A stretch of 64,000 nt of DNA from Physella acuta (taxonomy: Eukaryota > Mollusca > Gastropoda > Physidae): contig NW_026732987.1 in NCBI RefSeq assembly GCF_028476545.1, positions 62,001-126,000 of the forward strand, given 5' to 3'. Below are positions 26,501 to 38,500 of the stretch, piece by piece. The position numbers were made by a program, and so were the translations under genes. The stretch's first letter is position 1, and the number at the start of each line of letters is the position of its first letter. The notes below the pieces were generated by a model. It saw nothing but the letters and a program-made list of their open reading frames with translations. It had not been told where the DNA came from and searched no databases.

Positions 26501-29500
26501 CCACCCCAGCAACGCCTCAGTGGCCGAGCAGGTCGACTTCGTCTTCAACTGCACCATCACCGAACTGGACGGCGATGTCCAGTGGACCAAAGGCGGATTT
26601 GGTCTCGGTATTGACCGGGAACTGGAAGGTTTTGAGAGATACTCGATGGTCGGCTCTGAACGCAGGGGTAAGTACTCACCTTGATGATGAATGCGCACTC
26701 AAGAAACGGAAGTGGCGAAATCTAAAAATAGCTCTTGTTTTCGTAATCAGTTTTTTTTATATTTTCCTACCCTGAATAAAAGAAATCAGAATTCATACTC
26801 TATGTGAGTGGATGTAAGTTCCCTTTTCGAACCTGACGGTTCATGGAGCGAGTGAAGTAGAGTTCACATGTCGCTAACAAGAGATGCTTAAAATTTCGGT
26901 TCCTAAATTGTACACTGGTATGTCGCTACATAGATAGTCAATGCGTTAAAACTAAATCGCTCTCAGCAAGGTGTCACACTTAAAATTAATCAGTAGCTCT
27001 GTTCATGATGGGCTGATCACGTGGGGTGGGTGGGGGGAGGGGTAAAGCTTATTCAGTAACCTAAGAGTTCTAAGTTCAAATTTTTCTAGGATTGTATCAC
27101 ACTTCAATCAAAAAGTCAAGTTTTTTTGTCTGCAAGACGAACTGAGCTAAATGATTCCGCTAAATCCCCCCTCCCCCCACTCCAAACATACTAAATTTAT
27201 ATTTAATTAGAAAATATATATCTTAATCAGTGTCTGCACCCTGGAAATGTATGTCCGCCTCCCACCACCCCCCCCACCCCTCACCCCTTTCTCGAAAGTT
27301 TCGATTGCCGTCTCTGAAAAAAAAATGTCTGAAAGAAACAATGTATTTTATATTGAAACTTTCTGAGCAATTAATAATCGAAAGAGGTAGAGTTGGAATC
27401 CTACTTTTTAACCTCACTTGCAGCTTTCTTTGTGGAATTTCGGAGGCTGGCTCATTCAACACATTTATATTTTATTTTATCCATCCCACACTACCTTATC
27501 CCCTCCACCCCCCCCCCCCCCCCCACCTCTCTAAACCCTGGCAGCGATCTAGTCACCCAGAACCCCCAATCACACTCATTACTGTCGTTAAGTCTCCGTG
27601 GGATCGCGCGAAATAACGAAGATTATCTCATTAGGTTCTAATTCCCGCCAAGATTCGAAACCGAGGCTATGCTTAAAAAAAAGTGTTTACGTGCAAGTTT
27701 TTCGTGTCGTGAACTAGCATTTCGAATCGTTCTGGTAAAGTTCGCTTGGTGTGACGAAATTCTCTTCATGCATTATTAAGAGTTATTTTAGTGTGATGGA
27801 TATTATATTTCGTCTGCTTTGTTTTTTACAGTGATATGTTTTACATATAGGGCTGGTAAGTAGGTCACCAACCAGTTCTATGGCTCATGCAGGTTTTATT
27901 GAGCCGTAGAACTGGTTGGTGACCTACTTACCAGCCCTATAGGGGTGGTGTGGTTGAATGTAGGTCAGTGTAGGAGCGCTCTAATGGTAACCCGAAAGGC
28001 AAGGGTTCGTTTCTCGAACTCGACAATGAAATGACGTCCCCGAGTCCACCCAGCTCTAATAAATACCTTATCCTAATAGGAGAAAGATTTTTAACTAGAT
28101 ATTCCTAGGCCATAGAAACATATGACCTCTACTTTATCTAGTCTAAAAGGGTACTCGACTACTTATTTCCAAAATTCGATAGACTTACAACAATTTAGAT
28201 ACAACAAATTCCCCTAAATAACATGTCGAAAATGTTTAAACAACCTGGAATAAAAGTACATTGATTTAAAACAAGGAACGCTTATCCGACAAACAAGAAA
28301 TGTATCAAAATTCCAAACTTATTTTTTTTCCTAACAAAATTTCTTTCACTCAAAACATAACAACAATCGCATGTATATCGCAAAGCTGAACAAAAATAGA
28401 TATCACGTGATTTTTCGTTTCCCGTTGAACTGCTTTCTCAAGTGCGCATTTAGACAAGCGCGGACGTTTCTATTTAGATACTTGGTATGTATCGGTCCTT
28501 ATCACACTTGCGTACAGGATATTGAATTTGAATGTGTGGATGTCGACACTATGCTTGCATGCGAACACTTGAGTGAGACCACAAAATTTTGAACCACTGA
28601 AAGATTCCTTATAGCTGTTCGATTAATGTTAAAATGCTAAATTGAGACCCACCGAAATGTTTTGGCTACCAGAGTTTCTTTCAGACATGTTTCTCCGGGG
28701 GGGGGGGGATATCTACTTGAAACTTTCGAGGACGTGGTTGCGTACAGCGGGTAAAGTAAATATTTTATATATATATATAAATTATAAAATTATATATAGC
28801 AGTGTAGTGCTTCTCCGTCGAGAGTTTAACTCTGATGTGATGAGCCCCCCCCCCCACCCCAGCACACACAAACACACACACTTCCCCACAAACACATCCA
28901 CCCACACCTCCCCACTCCTATATTCATCATTTTACCCACTTAACCAACTCTATCTACGTTTAGAAATTTCCTCAGATTCTGTTACTAAAAATAGACATGG
29001 TTGTGAATGGAATTTACGGTATCTAGTGTAGAACCTATACCGGATTGTCTCATTAAGGTTGATAATTAGGAGCTAATTGCTCAACGCTAACTATATGGGG
29101 CTTTAAACTATGATTATTATAACGAACTGAGTAATTTAACATTTAATGAAATGTCTGTCTGAATATTGTACAAAGTATGAACTTTATTAAACCTTTTGAT
29201 GTACGAACTATTTACCTATGTGGAATATTCTACTAAAGCGAATTATTAGTTTGAAAAAAAAAACAATTAGTCGTGAATCAGCTTCCCTTAACGTGAGTTA
29301 ATTGCGACGAAAAGATTTTTTCGCGTTAATATCTAGTACCAGTATAATAACACAGCGGCAGACAACACACGCAACGCCCAGATCTGTCAAAGTAACTTAC
29401 ATTGGACCTCCCATTCGCAGTATTTCCCCGGGCTCACCTTCCCCACCCAGGGGACGATAACATTGTTTCACAGGCCCGGTGAGTTACGTCCCCTTTGCTG

Positions 29501-32500
29501 CAACTTTTATAAACAGCTCGAACGTGATGCTGCGCAGATGCGCGTTAGTGGCGCTAGTGCATACAAATAGACAAAACCGGTGATTGGGATCCTGGGTAAA
29601 ATATCGGTACACTAGAGGGGTGTACTGATGTATATTGTATATATTTAAGGTATATCAGGTGTGGGTGGGTCTAGAAAAACAAATCGTGATCGTAATAACT
29701 TTTCTTTTTTTTTTCTTATTTTCTTATAATTATGTTAAATACCGGGATCCTGGTGAAAATAGCAGTACACAAGAAAGGTATAGTGATGTATGTATTCGAC
29801 GTATATCAGTGTGGGTGGGTCTAGAAAAACGAACCATATTCGTGGTGGTTTTTTTTTTACTATAATAATGTTAAATCCAGCTTGGAAGTTTAGACTCGCG
29901 AAAAAAAATCTTGACTATTTTATTATCTTAGGATTCTTTGAGAGAAAAAAAAAACAACAATAAACAAATAAAACAACTATTAAGACTTTTTATCATGGCG
30001 TAATATTAAAAAAAAATTATTAACCATTGTTGAGCGCTGAACAGCCCTTTTACCGTATATAACTTTTTTATAGCAATAAAATAATAAATATGATTTAAAT
30101 ATAGGCATAAAGGCGTCAATAGGCTAAAGGAAGGGGTGCGGTCCGCAGTCCGCAGATACCACTTTTAGGGGTGATGCCAAATCAGAGTTTCTTCCAGGCA
30201 TCTCTTCCCCCCCCCCCCCCGAACGAAATGAAATGTATATAACGTATATAGAAAATATATACTTTTAGCAGTGTCCGCCCCCCCCCCCCGAAAATTTCAA
30301 GTGCCCCCCCCCACCCCCAGAGAAAAAAAGTCTGGAAGAAACACTGTGCCAAATTAAAACATTTTAAAATGTACCTTCAAAATACTATTTTATACAGTAA
30401 AAATAACAAGTAGTAGGGCTGAGGGGTGACATCAAACCGAAAATGCAAAATTGTTGGTGGTAGTGACAACAGCACCGGTAACACCCGACCTAGTGACGCC
30501 ACTGAATATGCCTACTAGTTGCCGCACAGGACTACTTGTTTAGCGCATATAGATCTAGTAAGCTAATCATTTGAATAAAGTGCCCAGTTGCTGTCTGTTT
30601 CAGTGTTAATGCATACATTCAGTGGCGTAGCGAGGTCGGGTGTCACCCGGTGCGGCACTTAATGGTGTCACCCCATCAGAGGCGTAGCGACTCTTCCCGG
30701 GGACAAACTTTTAATTTTCGATTTGCACCTCCCCTCAAACTTTCGATTTGCACCCCCCCCCTCAAATTTTCACCCGGTGCGGTCCGCACCACCCGCACCC
30801 CCCCCCCCCCCCCCCCCTCGCTACGACTCTGCATACATTATTTCCTAATTGTCACCGTTATAGGCCCTATATTAAATTAGGTCTATCGCAGAAGCCCATT
30901 CGAGAAACTACAATACTGACAGCTTTTGTAATGGACCTAATAAGTTTCATTTAGCAGATTATCTTAGACATTCTTAGACATGGCGCACAGAAAGCAGACA
31001 TGACTAGCTCAATAAAATTCTGTTTTTTTTTGTTTTTTTTAATTAATTTTTCCTTACAATAAAACTTTGCGAAGAAATACATTTAAGGACGCTAGTTTTA
31101 ATAGTTTATAATACTACCTTCTAAGTATTAAAACTAATACTTGCCTAAATTTTAAAATTGAAAAAACAATTGAAAAAAAATACATTTCATCATGCAGCCT
31201 ATGAAAATTAATTGGGTCGTAATCTTTTCTAATGTCTAGTTTTATCTGGCCACTTCCTTTCGGTTACAATCAATTTTATTATTGTGATAGCAGACAAGAA
31301 CCTGTAAACCTGCTTGCTAACGAGTTTCAAGAATTTTTATGTCCAGTAATACATTTTAATAATTGCTAAGTTTTTTAAAATGAGCTGGGATCTGAAGATT
31401 ATGTAAAAACGTACGACGTTCTATTCTAGACTAGAGTCTAGCTAGAGGCTCACTCTAGATTAGAATTGATTAGATCTAGATCTAACTCTTAACTCTTATT
31501 TATTAAAATAAATAATTTAGGCCTAATAAATGTGGTTATAAAAATCTGACTTTAACTTTTGGCTGATGGACTTTACTTTATACTTTATTTTATTATTACT
31601 TATATTAATACTTAAGGGAAGTTAAGGCTTAAGGTCAAAGTTGGATATAGAATTTAATTAGATCTATACTAATCTATAGAATAGATCTAGTCTACTAAAT
31701 TCTATTTGATGTTTTAGTTTTAGTATTTTCAGTAAACTGGGTAAACTAAACACAATTTATAAAAAAAGGCAAGAACAATTTCATTCTTTATTAATTTTAT
31801 TGCACAAAATTCAAAATATTTACAATCATGGCTGAACTAGATTCTAGGTCATGTGTTTTTTTTTAAAAATATTTATGGGTAAAAGTTTTGAGTAGGCCTA
31901 CATTCACTACCAGTGTTTCTTCCAGGGGGGGGGGCACTTGAAATTTTCTGGGGGGTGGTAAACTTTCTTCGGGGGAGGGGGGGGGGGCGGTAAAAAATTA
32001 TCAGGGAAGCCCCCCCCCCCCCCCCCCCCCCCCCCCGAAGAGATGCCTGGAAGAAACTGTTCACTACATCATATTCCTACTGGACCTGCAATGTTTTACA
32101 CATGCTAAAACACTTCTCAATCTAAATTACAAAACTAATATTTGATCTAAGAATTAAAGATCATGGAAATATTTTTAAAAACTGCTCTTAATATAGGATA
32201 GGTGTATGGCAATGAACATTTTACATTCAAAATCCTTGATCATTCCCCTTTGATCATATCGAATTGGAATCATCATCAATGTTTTTTGTCCAGCAGAGAA
32301 AAAAAAAATTTCAGTATTCTAAATTTTAAATTTGACTTGTTGTTTACAGGGGAGTATAATCTCCTAATACGCAATGTTTCAATTGATGATGAAGACAGAT
32401 ATGAGTGTCAAGTCTCAACTTCAAATAGATATCCACAAGGATTGCGGAGCTCTCCTGTGTATTTGACTGTTGTTGGTAGGTTATGAACATTAATTAGGTT

Positions 32501-35500
32501 AGGCTGCTGTAAACATGGAACCTCGCTTGTTCACAAAGTGAAAACTAGGGGTTACTACTTGTGTTTAATAACATCACATATTTAATAAAGTAAAAATTTG
32601 AATTGGTTAATATCTATGTTAAAAGAGCCTTTATCTATGTAGAAAATAGTTTAAAAATATAATTACCATATAGGCCTACCACTCCCTATGTTTTATTTTA
32701 TTTTTGTAGTTATAGGCCTTGTCATGAACTCAGATGAAAGTATAGACCTATATTTAGTTTCATATGATTAACATAGTTTGAACTATTTTCTGATAATAGA
32801 CAGTTAAGTGTACATTGTAGATCTAAAAAAAAAATGTTTAACAACTGACATACATTTGAAAACAATTTTGTCTCACTAGTGAATCCTGAGAGGGTGTACA
32901 TTGTACGAGAAGCAGCGGTTGAAACTGTTGCAGTAATTGTTAACAAACCAACCAATATTATATGCAGAGCTGAAAAAGGTATGACATCTTTATTTAGCTA
33001 GTTTTTAATATACCAAGAAAAGTTAAAACACTTGATAGTGAAATCCAGATATGAAATATTTTAGAATATAAAACAATTGTACTTGTTCTCTTTTTTTTCA
33101 TTAATGACATACATACAGTTTCATTGAAATGCAAGGGAAGCTTTAAACAAAACTATAATTTGTCTCGTAAAAATTTTTCTCCCTAAATTAGGAAAACCTG
33201 CAGCGCACATATCATGGCATCTGAATGGAGAAAGAATTACAAATGGTGTGCACACAACAACAGAGCCAAACGGAAAATACCTGAACACCATAAGTGTCTT
33301 GACATTCAATGCAACATTAACAGATACTTCAAAGAAGGTTGAGTGTCAGGCCATGACAGAATTTATGCACAGCCCAATGAAAGATAAAGCTATTCTTGAA
33401 GTTCAGTGTAAGAAGTGGTTTTACTACTCTTTAAAATTTGGACAAAGTTGTGGATGTGGATGAGATTTAAGACATGCACTTTAAAAATGTTTATATTTGA
33501 TAAATTATTGTTTGTATAGTGCCAGATCAAATTTAAATTACTTTTTGTGGCCTTTACAAATAAAAAAATTTATAAGAAATGTTTTCTAAATCCTAAATAA
33601 GTTTAATAATAAACAAATCTTATTTTTTTAAAAACCTAAACAAATTTAATATTTGACATGTCATATTTTGTTAAAACCTAAAACAAGTTTAATATTTAAC
33701 AAGATATATTTGTAAAAGTTTTATATACCTGAACCTGACCATTGGATGCTTGTTGTATATGTCTGTACAGATCCCCCAACACTACAATTAAAAACCAATA
33801 TATCAGAAAGAAACATCAAGGAACATGACTACGTCTCATTTGAATGTTCTGGCAATGCTCATCCATCTCTAGTTGTGTACAAGTAAGTTTGTTATTGCTA
33901 TTGAATGTTGTTTTTAAAAGTTTTCTATAGGTCCACTTTAATACTTAGACTGAATAGTAAGTTAAAAAGAAATTAATGATAGAACTACTTCATCAAAAGG
34001 TTAAGATATATTTGTTTTAGAAGATTCTTGTCCTAGTCAATCAGTTAAATATAAAAAGCCTGCTATGGAATAATATTCTTGCTTTGTTTATATACATTAG
34101 TTTTCTCTCATGATGACATTTTAATTTTTACTTTAAACTCAGGTGGTATTTTAATGATAAGCCGATTCCTGATAGCAATTTCAAGTTCCACCATATCCAA
34201 GACATCTCACCTGATTATAATGGTAAAAAAATATCTTGTGAGGCAACCAACTCAGTCGGCACAACTCGGATAGACAAACTTCTCAATGTGGAATGTATGT
34301 AGATAAGTAATACTTACCTTATTTTAATTTATATAGACCTATATTTTAAAAGCATTTATTTTACAAAAGTTTAATAAATAGAATTTTTTTTAAAAAAAAA
34401 CAATAGTTACATTTCTTTTCTCTTTAGCAAATCTTGATATTAGTTTGCAAATCATTAACACTCCTAAAAAATGAAAGGGGGTGTTTATAATTTTGCATTC
34501 TTTGCATTGGTTTTTACAAAATAGTAAAATATGTCTGGTAGAAATGTTGAAGAAATTATTTGCATTTTTTCTGGTTTAGTTGGTCCACGTATTGAAAGCT
34601 TAACAGAAGTTGTGGGAGCAGATTTGGGCGGAACTGCTGTCCTGACCTGTGAGGTGAGAGGAAACCCTGAGCCTAGCATTATCTGGAGGCGCAAAGACAG
34701 AGTCACGCATGCCTCACGCACCCTTGTGACCAAAAGCACATTTCACATCAGCAATGTGACAAACCACACATTTGGCTGGTATGTTTGTATTGGATCTGTG
34801 ATTGGCTTCCCCGATACGAGCAGAGAGGTCATGCTCCTAAAAAATGGTAAGCTTGTTTTTTGTTCATCTCTCATATATTATTATGTATATGTTTAGCTGG
34901 TATGGTTGATAACAGTTCTTTAACCCAAAACCCTAGTTCTAACACTAAACCAAAGCACTTTTAGCCAGATCCATAGCAATAACTGTCATTGTGCGATATT
35001 GATTTACGTATCTGTTAGTCATATCTATAAATTCATTTAGATGTTTTCAGTCCCTAATTCCTAGTCCCTAAACTGAATTTGTATTATATTGGTAAGTGTA
35101 AGTTTCATCTGTAATATCAGTTTTTCATAAAAAATGGTGTTTCTCAGTTTATAAGCTCATCCATTTGTGAAGAAATTACAGAATTTCAACATCCTTTTAC
35201 ATTAATTTATTTATTTTTCTCAAAAAAGTAATATTGTCACTTTTAAAAATATTTCTTTTACAATTAAGCTACAACATCTATGAACTTTCTTTTTCATGTA
35301 CTCATTTAATTAATAATTATCACTAAATTCTACATATTAATATGAAGTATCTTTAAAAAAAATTAATTTAGTCCCTTAATTGTGAAGGGCTTCTTAAGTC
35401 AAGCTATAAATATAGTTCTCAGGTTTAAGGTTTAACCTTTGGAGTACTCACCTACTTACACTTGTCCTTTATATTTGCTTACAATAACAGACAAACCTGA

Positions 35501-38500
35501 TATGAAAAGTGAAAAACAACAGATGGGAACAGAAGGGGAAAGAGGGAAACTGGAGTGCATTGCTCAGTCCATACCCAAACCCATCTCCATTGTCTGGTCA
35601 AAGGGAGGCAAACCAATACATTATCCCTCATCAGGGAGGTTCTCTAAGGAAGATAAAGATTTGACATATGGTGTCAAGAGCACTCTCCACATTCATGGGA
35701 TAAAAAACGAGGACTTTGGTTATTTTAACTGCACTGTGGAAAACAATTATGGCATTGCTACTGAGCAAATTGAGCTTGTTGAGAAACGTGAGTTATCATT
35801 TGACATCTTCATCCATGCTTTAAGTCAAATGCAAGGGTTTGTCTAAGTAATATGGCCATGGTGAATATCTCACAAACATTTCATACATGCATAATTTTAT
35901 AAAATTTATTAAAATAACATGAGCTTATGGATGAATTTATTTGTACATATATTTTCTACTTTAAATTGGATGATTTATAAAGTTGAGGGGGAAGGGTATG
36001 TGAACAGTGTTATTAATTTCCACACAAAATTATATTTAGTTATGTCATTAAAATATAATGATTATATTTTGTTCTATATACGAGCCTTCTAATATCTCTA
36101 GCATGAAAAGGTTTTTTTTTTTAAGCAGTGCTAATATAATGATGAGCGATTTTACACACAAAAAAATACATTAAAAAGACAGTGTATAGGCCATGGCTTA
36201 GATGTTGTATTCATTTCCATTTTCAGTGTAAGCTCCTTCCATGTGAATTTTGCATTGCTTACAAAAAAATTTAGTTTAAAAAGCTTATTTTCATTGGTTG
36301 CAGTTTAATAGTTTTTTGAATACAACATGTTTGGTAATTAAAAAGTACATGTTTGGTAAATAAATCTTTGTCACCATTTAATTTTAACCAGATATTCTAC
36401 CCATCACCTACATCATTATTGGAATCATTGGAGGCCTGGCTTTAATCTTCGTGACAGCGCTGGTCTGTGTTCTGTACAGGAAATGCAAGAAAGAGGACCA
36501 AGGTAGTGTTTTAGGTGAGATTGTCAGCAGTAACCACTGGCGCTTTGGCTCAGTAACACACAAGTGGCAAAACATTTTTTTAAACATGTAGTTTTATGCC
36601 TCTAGACATTTGAAAGCAATTTCTAATGAAATAAGGGAAACAACCCTACTATTGTTTTAAACAGTGCTTTACCCTTAAATCTCTAAACTAAGAGAAGATC
36701 AAAGTATTTTTATCATCTTGAGTTATCAGATGAGTATATTTTTTTAAAATTATGAAATATAATTCTATTTTTAAATATTCAGCAAAAATGTAAATTCATT
36801 ATATTCTGTGTCTTGCCACTTATTGCTTGATTGCTTTATCCCTCTTTGTTGCTATTTAGTTTTCTTCCTCTTCGGTTTGCATTACAGCATGCATCAAACA
36901 TCATTATAATCAAATCCTATTATTGTTCTTCTTTTGAGGTTAAAAAAAAAGACTGCAGTTTTATTTATTTGATAATAATTTAAAAATAAGCCAACATATA
37001 CTTTTATTTCATTTTGAAATTGAAATCCCAACAGTTGTTTAGTAATATTTAATTTAATGAAATTTGCATGAAAATGTGTTAAGAACTTGTGAGGTAATTT
37101 TTAATGCATGTGTTTTTATGTCATCTCTTTTTCAACTTTTTGAATTAGCTTTTAATAAATTATACTTCATTTTGAAACATTAGCTTCCTGTAATAATTAT
37201 TTTATACGTGAAATGTTTTTGTTTTTTATTTTAAAAAACATAGGATAAACAAAAGTTTTAAGAGTATTTATTTTCTATTAAAGTATTTTTGCTTGTTTTT
37301 TTTTATTAGATATTATAACCTTCCTAATATAATAACTAACAAATATAGTATCTATATTGTAATTAACAAAATGCATGAGTTAAGGTTAAACCCACATTAT
37401 TTAAAAAACCCAATCAATTAGATTTAAGTTTGCCACCAGCTGAGCTTTTCCCTACCTGCTTTCTGTGTTGTGTGTTGGCATAAAGCTGCATGTCCAGGTA
37501 ATGACTGACTTGTCTGCATATTTGAATTCCTCAAGACCTGACCAAGAAGACTAGCTCTGAGTTTGGTGGCAGTGAAAACGTGCTGCCAGCGCCTGGCTTG
37601 ACCAACCACTCTAACACCACCAACAGCCCTAGGCTACTCTTGTCTACATCAGAGAAGCTGAAAGGTATAGAAAAAAGGGCGATTGATTTCATTAGTCAAC
37701 TATCATTCCTGTTTTGCTGCTTCGTTAGTAGAGGTCATTGTGTGCTCATTAAAAAAATAATTTTAATAAACTCTTTAATTGTAGTGATCAAAGATATAGG
37801 CTTGAATTTTGTGTGGTTTCAGTATACGCATTATTCAATTAAAATACTGGTTTGATGCATTTTTTTCCTTTAAAAAATAATTTTGCATTTTGTCAGTTAT
37901 TTTCATAAATGTTGGAATGGATTGCATGTTCAAGTAATTTTTAAAAATTACGGAAGAAAGTTATAAATAAAAAGGTTTAATTTTTGTTTGTGCAAAATTT
38001 ATTCTAAAACTTGTAACTTAAGAGAAATTTAAAAAGTCATAACCAAAATTATTTTATTAATTAAAATTAATCAATTGTTATAGCAAGGTAAGTATGTGTT
38101 TGATTTGGTTTCCAAAAACCAGTATATTTCATTTCATGTTCGCTTTCATGTTTCATATCAGTATAAAATAGATGTAACAACACTCTAACACCAATAACTC
38201 CATAATAATCATACCTGTGGGTAAAGTCTGCATGCCAACTTGTCTCTTTTATTCTCTCCTCCCTCCTTCCTCCACAAATAAACTAGCCACTCCTGCTGCT
38301 CCAGGTTCCTACACAGACACAGACAGCTCTTCAGAGAAGAAGAGAGAAAAGGCTGACTCTCCCCACACGCTCATGGGACAGTTCAGACAAGAATACAGGT
38401 TTTCTGCTGACTATGATGACATGCCATACAAGGTAATTCATCTTTTATTTTCATTATTAAAATGAACTAATTAGTGAATTTTTTAAAATTCATTTATTTA

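Noticed and set aside
28371-28592. 73-residue plus-strand ORF in intron 2 of the Kirrel-like gene
   Set aside because: No recognisable motif and no need for it in the phase-consistent gene model.
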